Shown one piece after another: positions 55,899-64,000 of a stretch of 64,000 nucleotides of DNA. The notes below the pieces were generated by a model. The model was given only the letters and a program-made list of their open reading frames with translations. It was not told the origin of the DNA and did not search any database. Numbering within the stretch: position 1 is the first letter of the stretch; every line of letters starts with the position of its first letter. Both the position numbers and the translations under genes were made by a program. The stretch is from Sphingopyxis sp. LC81 (GTDB lineage: Bacteria; Pseudomonadota; Alphaproteobacteria; Sphingomonadales; Sphingomonadaceae), in NCBI RefSeq assembly GCF_000756375.1, contig NZ_JNFD01000026.1:1-64000 (forward strand), given 5' to 3'.

Positions 55899-57365
55899 AT
55901 GGCGTTGGGTCCGCGCCTCGATCTCCGCCAGTCGCAATCGCTGGTGATGACGCCGCAGCTGCAGCAAGCGATCAAGCTGCTGGCGCTGTCGAATCTCGAA
56001 CTTGAAGCCTATCTGGCCGAGGCGCTCGAAGGCAATCCGCTGCTCGATACGGCGTCGGCCGACAGCGACGGCAGCGCGGGCGATCCCGATGGCGTGCCCG
56101 GCGGCGAGGCCCCGGCGGCCGAAGCCGCGTCGCTCGACGCCGATCAGGCGCTGGCGGCGGATGGCGGCACCGCGAACGATCTCGACGTCGACCTTGCCGC
56201 CGACAGCTTCCACCACGACAGCGCCAGCGACAATGTCGGCCTGTCGGGGAGCGGCGAGGATATCGATTTCGACAGCTTTGCCGAGCATGAGGGCACGCTC
56301 CACGACCATCTGCTCGCGCAGGTCGGCGAGCGCTTCAGCGGGATCGAGGCGATCGTCGCGGGTCAGCTCGTCGCGCTGATCGACGAGGCGGGTTATCTGC
56401 GCGCCGACCTCACCGAACTCGCCGCCCAGCTCGGCGTCCCGCTCGCCTTGCTCGAAGAGATACTCGCGGGCATCCAATGCTTCGATCCCTCGGGCGTCGG
56501 CGGGCGCGACCTCGCCGAATGCATCGCGATCCAGGCGCGCGAGGCCGACCGCTACGACCCCGCGATGGCGACGATGATCGCGCACCTCGACCTCGTCGCC
56601 AAAGGCGCCTTCCCGCAGCTGAAGCGCATCTGCGGGGTCGACGACGAGGATCTCGCCGACATGATTCGCGAGCTGCGCGGCTATGACCCCAAACCCGGGC
56701 TCAAATTCGGCGGCGATGGCGCGCCGGCGGTCGTCCCCGACCTCTATATCCGCCAGACCGCGAAGGGCTGGGCGGTCGAGATCAACAGTGGGACCCTGCC
56801 GCGGCTGCTCGTCAACCGCCGCTATTACACCGAACTCGCGCAGGGCGCGGCGGCGAAGAGCAAGGCGTGGCTCTCCGAACAGCTCGCAGGCGCCAACTGG
56901 CTCGTCCGCGCGCTCGACCAGCGCCAGCGCACGATCGTCAAGGTCGCGAGCGCGATCGTGAAGCAGCAGGAGGGCTTTTTCCTCCACGGCGTCGCGCACA
57001 TGCGCCCGCTGACCTTGCGGCAGGTCGCCGAGGAAATCGGCATGCACGAATCGACCGTCAGCCGCGTCACGAGCAACAAATATCTGAGCTGCGCGCGCGG
57101 GCTGTTCGAGCTCAAATATTTCTTCTCGAGCGGCATTTCGGCGGTCGAGGGCGACGGCGCGGTGTCGGCCGAGGCGGTGAAGAGCCGGATCAAGGCGATG
57201 ATCGAGGCCGAGGACGCCAAGGCGATTCTCTCCGACGAGACGATCGCGCAGAAACTGTCGGGCGAGGGCCACGACATCGCACGGCGCACCGTCGTCAAAT
57301 ATCGCGAGGCGATGGGCTATGGCTCGTCGGTGCAGCGGCGGCGGCAAAAGGCGCTGGCGGGCTGA
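55899..57365 (+). CDS. rpoN: RNA polymerase sigma-54 factor
   Basis: A 488-residue sigma-54. Region I is Gln/Leu-rich (LDLRQSQSLVMTPQLQQAIK), needed for activator response. Then comes an acidic region II, the core-binding region III, the helix-turn-helix (LRQVAEEIGMHESTVSRVTS) and the C-terminal RpoN box ARRTVVKYRE. It directs transcription from -24/-12 promoters with enhancer proteins, for nitrogen and other functions. It is co-oriented with lptB, with a 14-bp gap. No hpf or ptsN gene follows; a repeat does. Confidence 0.96.
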   Translation: MALGPRLDLRQSQSLVMTPQLQQAIKLLALSNLELEAYLAEALEGNPLLDTASADSDGSAGDPDGVPGGEAPAAEAASLDADQALAADGGTANDLDVDLAADSFHHDSASDNVGLSGSGEDIDFDSFAEHEGTLHDHLLAQVGERFSGIEAIVAGQLVALIDEAGYLRADLTELAAQLGVPLALLEEILAGIQCFDPSGVGGRDLAECIAIQAREADRYDPAMATMIAHLDLVAKGAFPQLKRICGVDDEDLADMIRELRGYDPKPGLKFGGDGAPAVVPDLYIRQTAKGWAVEINSGTLPRLLVNRRYYTELAQGAAAKSKAWLSEQLAGANWLVRALDQRQRTIVKVASAIVKQQEGFFLHGVAHMRPLTLRQVAEEIGMHESTVSRVTSNKYLSCARGLFELKYFFSSGISAVEGDGAVSAEAVKSRIKAMIEAEDAKAILSDETIAQKLSGEGHDIARRTVVKYREAMGYGSSVQRRRQKALAG

Positions 57366-57383
57366 AACGGCCCTCCCGGCCGT

Positions 57384-57459
57384 CGTCACCCCGGACTTGA
57401 TCCGGGGGCCACGCGGCCCGGCGTTGCTATGGATCCCGGATCAGGTCCGGGATGACGAA
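57384..57459. repeat. REP-like inverted repeat after rpoN
   Basis: Each arm is itself palindromic: CCCCGGACTTGATCCGGGG on the left and CCCGGATCAGGTCCGGG on the right. The outer ends CGTCGTCAC and GATGACG also match in inverted orientation. The left arm resembles the solo palindrome at 9265-9283. It lies between rpoN and rpmJ and may also act as a transcript end. Confidence 0.75.
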
Positions 57460-57547
57460 ATTTGGGTGAGGGGCGGTTGACTTTTCGGCCTTATCCCCAT
57501 AGTTGCGCCGCTTCGCGTCAATACGCCAAGATTTACGGACAGAGATC

Positions 57548-57673
57548 ATGAAGATTCGCAACAGCCTGAAGTCGCTGAAGGACCGCCACCGGGATAACCG
57601 CGTTATCCGCCGCCGTGGCCGCACCTATGTGATCAACAAGACCAACCGCCGCTTCAAGGCGCGCCAGGGCTAA
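57548..57673 (+). CDS. rpmJ: 50S ribosomal protein L36, zinc-free type
   Basis: A 41-residue L36 of the long C-minus (YkgO-like) type: [20 protein letters not shown] and [16 protein letters not shown]. It has no Cys, whereas the zinc form has a CxxC...CxxxxH site. In most bacteria rpmJ is near rpsM; in alphaproteobacteria it is often solitary as here. A hairpin with a T-tract follows. Confidence 0.95.
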   Translation: MKIRNSLKSLKDRHRDNRVIRRRGRTYVINKTNRRFKARQG

Positions 57674-57683
57674 TGCCCCTGCG

Positions 57684-57710
57684 CGGGGTGATTTCGCCCC
57701 GTTTGTTTTT
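57684..57710 (+). terminator. Terminator of rpmJ
   Basis: CGGGG at 57684-57688 pairs with CCCCG at 57697-57701, followed by TTTGTTTTT. The stem is short but the T-tract is good. Confidence 0.65.
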
Positions 57711-57770
57711 GATGAACAGCGTTACGCCGTCGGATGCTTCCGGCGGCGCTTTCGCGTGTCTGGAGGCCGT

Positions 57771-58385
57771 ATGATTCGGCAGAGCGTGATCTTCGATGTC
57801 GGCCGCGTCCTGTTCGATTGGGACCTGCGCTACCTCTTCGCCAAGCTGATCGCCGAGAAAGACGAGCTCGAATGGTTCGTGACGAATGTCGTCACGCCCG
57901 GGTGGCATTTCCAGCACGACGCCGGCCGCCCGCTCGCCGAGATGGTGCCCGAGCGGAAAGCCGAGTTTCCCGATCATGCGCCGCTGATCGACGCCTATGC
58001 GACGCGCTTCAACGAGACGATTCCCGGCCCGATGCCGGGCAGCCTCGAACTCGTCGAACGCCTCGACGCCGCGGGCGTGCCTTTGTTCGCGATCACCAAT
58101 TTCGGGCATGAATTCTGGGAAGCTTTCCGCCCGACCCAGCCGGTTTTCGATCGCTTCCAGGGCATCATCGTCTCGGGCACCGAAAAGCTGCTGAAGCCCG
58201 ACCCCGCGATCTACCGCCTTGCGATCGAACGATTCGGTATCGACCCCGCGGGCGCGCTGTTCATCGACGATGTTACGAAGAATATCGAAGGTGCCGAATC
58301 GGTCGGGATTGCGGGGCACCAGTTCCGCGATGCGGCGACGCTGGAAACCGAACTCCTGACACGCGGTTATCTCGTCGCGGGCTGA
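57771..58385 (+). CDS. HAD-family phosphatase (YihX-like subgroup)
   Basis: A 204-residue HAD-IA protein. Motif I is VIFDVGRVLFDWD: the second Asp of the usual DxD is Gly, as in the YihX (glucose-1-phosphate phosphatase) subgroup. Motif II is FAITNFG, motif III is GTEKLLKPDPAIY and motif IV ALFIDDVTKNIEGA. The ATG at 57771 follows GGAGG. Substrate is unknown. Its last 19 bases overlap the convergent DUF805 gene. Confidence 0.87.
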   Translation: MIRQSVIFDVGRVLFDWDLRYLFAKLIAEKDELEWFVTNVVTPGWHFQHDAGRPLAEMVPERKAEFPDHAPLIDAYATRFNETIPGPMPGSLELVERLDAAGVPLFAITNFGHEFWEAFRPTQPVFDRFQGIIVSGTEKLLKPDPAIYRLAIERFGIDPAGALFIDDVTKNIEGAESVGIAGHQFRDAATLETELLTRGYLVAG

Positions 58386-58870
58386 TCGTCCGAATCGGGT
58401 TTCGGGTTGAGCGCCGCTTGCTGCGCGTCATATTGCTCGCGCGACTTCCAGCCGCGTGGATCCGCGCCATAGGCGTTAGGTCCGATTGTCGGGGACCAGA
58501 AGATCAACGCGAGCCAGAGGATGAGCGATACGAAGGCGAGCTCGGGCAGCCCGACGGCCTCGCCAGCATAGGGCAATGCGACAAGGAGCGCGAGCCACCA
58601 TCCCGGCCGCGCTATGTCGTGCAGTCGGCCCACCGCCATATAGACGAGAACCAGGCCGAAAACGACTTCGGCGGCGACGCGCCACCAAGCATAGCTTGCC
58701 GGATCGCTCAGTGCGTCGAACCGGAAGCCAAGGTTGAGCATCAGTTCTACACGGCCGGTGGTCGCGAAATCGGCGGCAAACGTCCCGATGCTGCCGAGAA
58801 TCAGCAACGCGAAAAGCCGGCCGCGCGTGCAGCGGCCTACCGGAAAGAATCGTCGCACGAGCGCCTGCAT
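58367..58870 (-). CDS. DUF805 membrane protein
   Basis: A 167-residue inner-membrane protein with about four hydrophobic segments. The DUF805 signature is the loop AVGRLHDIARPGWWLALLVA. The C-terminus is hydrophilic (GWKSREQYDAQQAALNPKP). Function is unknown. It starts one base after the stop of the S9 peptidase gene, so the two are probably co-transcribed on the minus strand. It overlaps the end of the HAD gene by 19 bases. Confidence 0.85.
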   Translation of the reverse strand: MQALVRRFFPVGRCTRGRLFALLILGSIGTFAADFATTGRVELMLNLGFRFDALSDPASYAWWRVAAEVVFGLVLVYMAVGRLHDIARPGWWLALLVALPYAGEAVGLPELAFVSLILWLALIFWSPTIGPNAYGADPRGWKSREQYDAQQAALNPKPDSDDQPATR

Positions 58871-58871
58871 C

Positions 58872-61034
58872 CTATTTCTCCACCCCCAGCTGCGTCAGCA
58901 CAAACGCAAACTCTTCGGCATCCTCGCGCAGGGCGCCCCAGCGGCCCGATTTGCCGGCATGGCCCGCGCCCATATTGGTGCGGAGCAGCAGCGTGGCGTC
59001 GTTGGTGCGCGTCGCGCGGAGCTTCGCGACCCATTTGGCGGGTTCCCAATAGGTGACGCGCGGATCGTTGAGCCCCGCCGACACGAGCATCGGCGGATAG
59101 GCCTTCGCGGTGACATTGTCGTAGGGGCTGTAGCTCAGCATATAGTCGAACGCCGCCTTGTCGGTGATCGGATTGCCCCATTCGGGCCATTCGCCCGGCG
59201 TCAGCGGCAGCGTCTCGTCGACCATCGTGTTGATCACATCGACGAAGGGCACACCCGCGAGTACCGCGCCCCACAGCTCGGGCGCCTGATTATACACCGC
59301 GCCCATCACCTGCCCGCCCGCCGAGCGGCCCTCGATCGAGATCTTGCCCGCGCTCGTATATTTCGCCGCGATCAGCCCCTTGGCGACGTCGATGAAGTCG
59401 TTGAACGTGTTCTTGCGCTCGGTCGTCTTGCCCGCGAGATACCAGGCGCGGCCAAGGTCGTCGCCGCCGCGCACATGCGCGATCGCATAGATCATGCCGC
59501 GATCGACAAGGCTCAAACGCGTCGTCGAAAAGCCCGGCGGGACGCGGTAGCCGTAAGAGCCATAGACATAGAGATGCATCGGCGCGCTGCCGTCGCGCGG
59601 CGTGCCCTTTTTATAGACGAGCGACACCGGAACCGGGGTGCCGTCGCGCGAGGGCATATTCACCAATTCGGTCACATAGTCATCATGATTATAACCGGAT
59701 GGAATTTCCTGCACCTTCAGCGTCTCGAGCTTGCCGTTCGCAAGGTCGTAATCGAACACCGTGTCGGGGGTGACCATCGATTCATAATCGAGGCGCAGCT
59801 TATCCTGATGATATTCGGGATTGTCGCCGAGCCCCGCGACATAAGTCGCCTCGGGGAAACGGATCCGGCCGGCGGTCAGCGGCGCGTCATATTTGCGGAT
59901 ATCGACCTGATCGACCCCCTTCTCGCGCGTTTCGAGCACGAAATAGTCGCGGAAGACCGACAGGCCGGTGATGTAGCTCGCATCCGATCCGGGGATCAGC
60001 GTCTTCCATTCGTCGGGCTTCTTCACGCTCGCGGTCGCGACGCGGAAATTGGGATGCTCGTCGTTGGTGTAGACGTATAGCGTCCCGTCGCGCTCATCGA
60101 CGCTATATTCGCGGCCCTTCTTGCGCGCCGACACGAGCTGCATCTTCGCTTCGGGATTGTCGGCGGGGAGCAGGTAGACCTCGCTCGTCTCATTATCGCC
60201 CGTCGCGATCACGATATAATTGTCGGCCGCGGTCTTGCCGATGCCCACGCCGAAACCGATGTCGGCCTCCTTGTAGAGCAATTTATCTTGCGTGACCGGG
60301 GTGCCGAGCTTGTGCAGCCGGACATTGTCGGTGCGCCAATTCTCGTTCGCGAGACCATAGAGCAACGCGTCGTTCTGCGCGGTCCACACCAGCGACGACA
60401 GCGTGCCCGGAATGACGTCGGGCAGCGCCTCGTTCGTCATCAGATTTTTGAAGCGAACCTCGAAGCGTTCGGAGCCATTGTCGTCGACCGCATAAGCCAT
60501 CAGCTTCCCATCGGGGCTGACCGACACGTCGGAAAGGCGGAAATATTCCTTGCCCGCGGCCATCGCGACCTCGTCGAGGATCAGGATCGCGTCGCCTCCC
60601 GCGACCGCCCTGCGATACCATTTCTTATATTCGGCGCCCTCTTCAAACTCGACCCAATAGACCCAGTCGCCGTCCTTCTGCGGCACGCTCGAATCGGCTT
60701 CCTTGATCCGGCCCTTCATCTCCTGGAAGATCGTTTCGACCAGCGCCGCATGCGGTTTCATCGCCGCGTCGAAATAGGCATTCTCCGCCTTCACATAGTC
60801 GAGGACGTCCTTGTCATCGATCGTCGGATAGCTCTCATCCTTCAGCCAGTGGTACGGGTCGGAGAGTTTCTTGCCGTGCAGCGTCACTTCGTGCGGGCGC
60901 TTTTCCGCGACGGGGGCGGCGGGCAGGGCAGGGGTCGGGCTGGTCAATGCGGCATCTTTCTCTTTGGCGAACAGGGCAGGCGATGCGACAAGCGGGGTGG
61001 CAATTGCTGCCAGAAACATCCAAATAGCGCGCAT
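58872..61034 (-). CDS. Secreted prolyl oligopeptidase-family (S9A, oligopeptidase B-like) peptidase
   Basis: A 720-residue S9A peptidase. Residues 1-23 form a signal peptide (IWMFLAAIATPLVASPALFA), so it is periplasmic. A seven-bladed propeller domain follows (PHEVTLHGKKLSDPYHWLKD at its start). The catalytic domain has Ser571 in EGRSAGGQVMG, the Asp in SAGLNDPRVTYWEP and the His in NMGAGHAGKSGRW. The acidic residues that follow the Ser in oligopeptidase B suggest cleavage after basic residues, but the specificity is inferred. It is divergent from an M24 peptidase (68 bp between starts). Confidence 0.93.
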   Translation of the reverse strand: MRAIWMFLAAIATPLVASPALFAKEKDAALTSPTPALPAAPVAEKRPHEVTLHGKKLSDPYHWLKDESYPTIDDKDVLDYVKAENAYFDAAMKPHAALVETIFQEMKGRIKEADSSVPQKDGDWVYWVEFEEGAEYKKWYRRAVAGGDAILILDEVAMAAGKEYFRLSDVSVSPDGKLMAYAVDDNGSERFEVRFKNLMTNEALPDVIPGTLSSLVWTAQNDALLYGLANENWRTDNVRLHKLGTPVTQDKLLYKEADIGFGVGIGKTAADNYIVIATGDNETSEVYLLPADNPEAKMQLVSARKKGREYSVDERDGTLYVYTNDEHPNFRVATASVKKPDEWKTLIPGSDASYITGLSVFRDYFVLETREKGVDQVDIRKYDAPLTAGRIRFPEATYVAGLGDNPEYHQDKLRLDYESMVTPDTVFDYDLANGKLETLKVQEIPSGYNHDDYVTELVNMPSRDGTPVPVSLVYKKGTPRDGSAPMHLYVYGSYGYRVPPGFSTTRLSLVDRGMIYAIAHVRGGDDLGRAWYLAGKTTERKNTFNDFIDVAKGLIAAKYTSAGKISIEGRSAGGQVMGAVYNQAPELWGAVLAGVPFVDVINTMVDETLPLTPGEWPEWGNPITDKAAFDYMLSYSPYDNVTAKAYPPMLVSAGLNDPRVTYWEPAKWVAKLRATRTNDATLLLRTNMGAGHAGKSGRWGALREDAEEFAFVLTQLGVEK

Positions 61035-61102
61035 CGAAAAATCCCCCGCGGTGTCGCCCGATTGGGCGGGATCGCCTACGATGTAGGAACAAGGAAGCGA
61101 CC

Positions 61103-62929
61103 ATGTCCAGCCCCGTCCATTCAGAGCGCCTTGCCCGCGTCCGCGCCGAACTGACCGCGCGCGGCCTCGACGGCTTCGTCGTGCCGATCAGCGACGAGCA
61201 TATGAGCGAATATGTCGGCGACTATGCGCAGCGCATGGCGTGGCTGACGGGCTTCGGCGGTTCGGCCGGCACCGCGGCGGTGCTGCCCGCCAAGGCCGCG
61301 GTGTTCGTCGACGGGCGCTATACGGTGCAGGTCCGCGATCAGGTCGACGGATCGCTGTTCGACTATGTCGGCGTGCCGCAGTCGAGCGTCGCCGAATGGC
61401 TCGGTGCGAACGTCAGCGCGGGGCAGAAGATCGGCTTCGACCCGTGGCTCCACGGCATCGACTGGGCGCGCGGTCTGGGCAAGGCGCTCGCCGACAAGGG
61501 GGCGCAGCTCGTCGCGGTCGACGCCAACCCGCTCGACGCCGCGTGGGACGATCAGCCGGCACCGAGCGCCGCCGCGGTCACGGTCCATGACACCAAACTC
61601 GCCGGGCAGGCGGCGACCGACAAGCGCGCCGTGATCGCCGACTGGCTGAAGGCCAAGGGGCTCGACACGACGGTGATGACCGCGCTCGATTCGGTCGCGT
61701 GGACCTTCAACATCCGCGGATCGGACGTCAGCCATACGCCCGTCGGGCTCGCCTTCGCGCTGCTCCACGCCGATGCGACCGCCGACCTGTTCATCGCGCC
61801 CGAAAAGGTCACTGACGCGGTGCGCGCGCATCTCGGCAACAGCGTGCGCATCCACGACCGCGACGCCTTCGAGGCCGCGCTCGCCGATCTCAAGGACAAG
61901 AAGATCGCGGTCGACCCCGACCGCGCGGTCGCGGCGATCTTTACCGCCTTGGAAGCTGCCGGCGCGAAGATCGAACGCCACCGCGACCCCGCGGTGCTGC
62001 CCAAGGCGATCAAGAACGACACCGAGCTGAACGGCACGCGCGCCGCGCACGTCCGCGACGGCGTCGCGGTGTCGCGCTTCCTGCAATGGATGGAGGATGT
62101 CGCGCCGCTGGGCGGGCTCGATGAACTCGGCGCCGCGGCGAAGCTGCGCGAATTTCGCGACGCCAATGGCGCGCTCGTCGATCTGAGCTTCGACACCATC
62201 TCGGCCGCGGGCCCGAACGGGGCGCTGCCGCATTACAAGGTCGACGCGACCACGAACCGCGCGATCGAAACGGGCACGCTCTATCTCGTCGATTCGGGCG
62301 GGCAGTACGCCGACGGCACCACCGACATCACGCGCACGATCGCGATCGGCGCGCCGACCGCCGAAATGCGCCGCCGTTTCACGCAAGTGCTCAAGGGGCA
62401 TATCGCGCTCGCGACCGCGCGCTTCCCGAAGGGCACGCGCGGCAGCCAGCTCGACATTCTCGCGCGCCAATATCTGTGGGCCGACGGGGTCGATTATGCG
62501 CATGGCACCGGCCACGGCGTCGGCGCCTATCTGGCGGTCCATGAGGGGCCGCAGCGCATCGCCAAGCCCGCGGGCGGGCAGGCGGGGACCGAGGAACCGC
62601 TCCACGCGGGCATGATCCTCTCGAACGAGCCCGGCTATTACAAGGCCGGCGCGTTCGGCATTCGCATCGAAAATCTGGTGATCGTGGTGCCGCAAAGCAT
62701 CGACGGCGCCGAAGAGGATATGCTGGGGTTCGAGACGATCACCTTCACCCCGATCGCGCAGAACCTCGTCGACGCCGCGCTGCTGTCGGGTGCCGAAGCC
62801 GACTGGCTCGACGCCTATCATGCCGCGGTGTTCGAAAAGCTCGCGCCCGGAATGACCGGCGACGACCGGGCCTGGCTCGAAGCGGCGTGCGCGCCGCTCG
62901 ACCGCGCCCCCGCTGCGCTCGCGGCTTGA
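61103..62929 (+). CDS. M24-family aminopeptidase P (Xaa-Pro aminopeptidase)
   Basis: A 608-residue aminopeptidase P of the three-domain (plant/animal-like) type, cleaving the N-terminal residue next to Pro. Two creatinase-like N-terminal domains occupy about residues 1-320. The metal ligands are visible: Asp in LYLVDSGGQYADGTTDITRT (two Asp), His in GTGHGVGAYLAVHEGPQRI, and Glu in SNEPGYYKAGAFGIRIENLV (two Glu). There is no signal peptide, so it is cytoplasmic. The thioesterase gene follows 7 bp downstream. Confidence 0.95.
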   Translation: MSSPVHSERLARVRAELTARGLDGFVVPISDEHMSEYVGDYAQRMAWLTGFGGSAGTAAVLPAKAAVFVDGRYTVQVRDQVDGSLFDYVGVPQSSVAEWLGANVSAGQKIGFDPWLHGIDWARGLGKALADKGAQLVAVDANPLDAAWDDQPAPSAAAVTVHDTKLAGQAATDKRAVIADWLKAKGLDTTVMTALDSVAWTFNIRGSDVSHTPVGLAFALLHADATADLFIAPEKVTDAVRAHLGNSVRIHDRDAFEAALADLKDKKIAVDPDRAVAAIFTALEAAGAKIERHRDPAVLPKAIKNDTELNGTRAAHVRDGVAVSRFLQWMEDVAPLGGLDELGAAAKLREFRDANGALVDLSFDTISAAGPNGALPHYKVDATTNRAIETGTLYLVDSGGQYADGTTDITRTIAIGAPTAEMRRRFTQVLKGHIALATARFPKGTRGSQLDILARQYLWADGVDYAHGTGHGVGAYLAVHEGPQRIAKPAGGQAGTEEPLHAGMILSNEPGYYKAGAFGIRIENLVIVVPQSIDGAEEDMLGFETITFTPIAQNLVDAALLSGAEADWLDAYHAAVFEKLAPGMTGDDRAWLEAACAPLDRAPAALAA

Positions 62930-62936
62930 TCCGCGC

Positions 62937-63398
62937 ATGACCGATGTCCGCAGCGACGTGCCGCTCGCCGATTTCCGCGTGCAGGAGCGCGTTCGCGTCC
63001 GCTTCAACGAGATCGACGGCCAGAATATCGTCTTCAATGCCAATTATCTCGTCTACGCCGACATCGGCGTGACCGAATATTTCCGCGCGCTCGGCGAGGG
63101 GCAGCCCGGACCCTATTTTCACCAATATGGTACAGACATCCACGAGACGCATTGCGAGATCGACTATCACGCCCCGGCGCGACTCGACGAACTGATCACG
63201 ATCGCGGCGCGAATCAGCCGCTTCGGGCGGACGAACTTCACGGTCCATTGCGGGATTTTCCGTGAAAATGAGCGGCTCACCGATATCGAGATTAGCTACG
63301 CCCATCTCGACACCGACAGCGGGACGCCGACGCCGCTGCCGGGCAGCTTCATTGCCGAAGTCAGGCGATTCGAAGCGCGGACCCCCGCGCAGGACTGA
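62937..63398 (+). CDS. Hotdog-fold acyl-CoA thioesterase (YbgC-like)
   Basis: A 153-residue hotdog protein. The active-site segment is VRFNEIDGQNIVFNANYLVY, with Asp in the position used by 4-hydroxybenzoyl-CoA thioesterase/YbgC enzymes. Further family segments are FHQYGTDIHETHCEIDYHAP and FGRTNFTVHCGIF. It presumably hydrolyses a short-chain or aromatic acyl-CoA. The ATG at 62937 is seven bases after the M24 stop. The 300 bp beyond it contain no plus-strand gene. Confidence 0.88.
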   Translation: MTDVRSDVPLADFRVQERVRVRFNEIDGQNIVFNANYLVYADIGVTEYFRALGEGQPGPYFHQYGTDIHETHCEIDYHAPARLDELITIAARISRFGRTNFTVHCGIFRENERLTDIEISYAHLDTDSGTPTPLPGSFIAEVRRFEARTPAQD

Positions 63399-63699
63399 TT
63401 CGCGACCGCGTGATTCGAACCGGATCGCATTTCTCGACTAAAAAAGTCAGGTTTTGTGCCCGAAAACGGGCAAAAAAAAGGGCCACCCGAAGGTGGCCCG
63501 TGAAAGTTTTGGGAGAGGATGCCTAAAAGGCATGCTCATATTGCACTGCACCAAAAATGTTGCAACTGCGAAATGGACATCTGCTATTGCATTTTTTGCA
63601 ATCGAGAACGCTCACATCCTTCATCTGGTGCAATCCTCGCGGCAATCCTTGAGGGCGTCGCTTCCCCTCGCAAATTACCGCGACATCGCCTAAATTGGG
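63399..63699. other. AT-rich gene-free region, candidate small-RNA locus on the minus strand
   Basis: This 301-bp stretch is clearly poorer in GC than its surroundings. It holds a strong minus-strand terminator (63472-63499) with no annotated gene in front of it. Several TTGCA/TGCAA motifs lie between 63541 and 63634, including ATTGCA (63586-63591) inverted to TGCAAT (63597-63602). Motifs like these recall sites of the PHB regulator PhaR, but no phasin gene is present. The short open frames here lack start signals and family resemblance. Confidence 0.4.
63472..63499 (-). terminator. Orphan intrinsic terminator on the minus strand
   Basis: On the minus strand, GGGCCACC and GGTGGCCC (63499-63492 with 63487-63480) form an eight-base stem closed by a TTCG tetraloop, followed by eight T. 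A second hairpin, TGCCCG/CGGGCA (63457-63472), lies just beyond. No minus-strand gene lies upstream within the window, so the transcript it ends is unknown. Confidence 0.85.
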
Positions 63700-64000
63700 A
63701 TGATGGGAATGTTCAACAAAGTGGATGTCGGCGGCGGCCTGTCCGATTTCTGGGCCTATATCCGCGAACCGCGCCCGCATCGCTGGGCGATCTGGGGCGT
63801 CGCGCTGGCGCTGACCTGGCTGATTTTCACCGGGGTCGAGAAATATCTGATCCCCTATGAAAAGCCGAAAGAGCAGATCATCTATTTCGAGAATTGGACC
63901 GCGAACCGCAGCGCCGCCGAGATCCGCGCCGACTGGGTTGCGCGCGCCAAGGAAACGACGCTGCACAACGCCCAGAAGCGCGCCGAATATCAGCGCTTCG
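63700..64000 (+). CDS. Membrane-anchored protein of unknown function, 3' end outside window
   Basis: An open frame runs from ATG 63700 to the window end (100 residues). ATGs at 63703 and 63709 are alternative starts; the last fits the weak GGGA best. The N-terminal segment DVGGGLSDFWAYIREPRPHR is followed by one hydrophobic helix (WAIWGVALALTWLIFTGV) and then a charged region PKEQIIYFENWTANRSAAEI, so it is probably a single-pass protein with a soluble C-terminal part. I do not know a named family. No strong ribosome-binding site is visible. Confidence 0.7.
   Translation, partial: MMGMFNKVDVGGGLSDFWAYIREPRPHRWAIWGVALALTWLIFTGVEKYLIPYEKPKEQIIYFENWTANRSAAEIRADWVARAKETTLHNAQKRAEYQRF

Noticed and set aside
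57771-57830. Loss of catalysis in the HAD protein because the second Asp of motif I is Gly
   Set aside because: The same FDxGxV pattern occurs in the active YihX subgroup, so it is a subgroup trait rather than a broken enzyme.
63454-63693. Plus-strand frame of 79 codons in the AT-rich region
   Set aside because: It starts inside the hairpin region, has no ribosome-binding site and no resemblance to a known family.

Overview
The window is chromosomal DNA of a GC-rich alphaproteobacterium, most likely a sphingomonad close to Sphingopyxis. The evidence is the gene order (str-S10-spc cluster, maeB/mutS/glnD, pheST, divK with DUF3572, mipZ, lptB-rpoN), alphaproteobacterial families (DivK, MipZ, a CBP3-type ubiquinol-cytochrome c chaperone, a YceD-type DUF177 protein), cysteine-free L33 and L36, and short dispersed palindromes that I associate with sphingomonads. 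I saw no prophage, insertion sequence, CRISPR array, rRNA or tRNA.

Layout. 1-4.06 kb: the 3' part of a secreted subtilisin-like protease, a secreted amidohydrolase and a DNA-deoxyinosine glycosylase. 4.2-18.9 kb: one long run of translation genes, rpsL-rpsG-fusA-tuf-rpsJ then rplC through rplO in the classical order. It is interrupted by hairpins and by a structured spacer of about 300 bp between rpsJ and rplC, and it closes with a strong terminator. 19.2-21.3 kb: secY and adk. The usual rpsM-rpsK-rpoA-rplQ block does not follow. 21.3-23.7 kb: an SRPBCC protein, a DUF177/cytochrome bc1 chaperone pair and bamE. 23.8-31.6 kb: maeB, mutS and glnD. 31.6-37.8 kb: an O6-alkylguanine methyltransferase, an esterase, pheT/pheS and an AraC-type regulator. 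38.2-42 kb: a Kazal-like lipoprotein, rplT/rpmI, a GFA protein, a HisN-like phosphatase, a TetR regulator behind a clear operator, and prs. 42.1-46.6 kb: nadE, a small membrane protein, gltX, a tonB gene behind a Zur-like box, and rpmG. 46.9-53.4 kb: an Lrp/AsnC regulator, small proteins, divK, DUF3572, a HAD protein, a RidA protein, a FemAB/GNAT-like protein, panC and mipZ. 53.4-64 kb: a phosphoglucomutase/phosphomannomutase, lptB-rpoN, rpmJ, a HAD phosphatase, DUF805, an S9 peptidase, an M24 aminopeptidase, a thioesterase, and a membrane protein cut by the window end.

Most of the window is housekeeping: the translation apparatus, envelope assembly (SecY, BamE, LptB), cell-cycle control (DivK, MipZ) and nitrogen or sigma-54 regulation (GlnD, RpoN). 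No wholly new multi-gene system stands out. The signals most worth checking are an S12 Arg88 residue predicted to make the ribosome streptomycin-resistant, a Zur-like operator in front of tonB beside zinc-free ribosomal proteins, an AT-rich patch inside the first protease gene, an orphan minus-strand terminator that suggests a small RNA near 63.5 kb, and several leader or spacer structures in the ribosomal operons.
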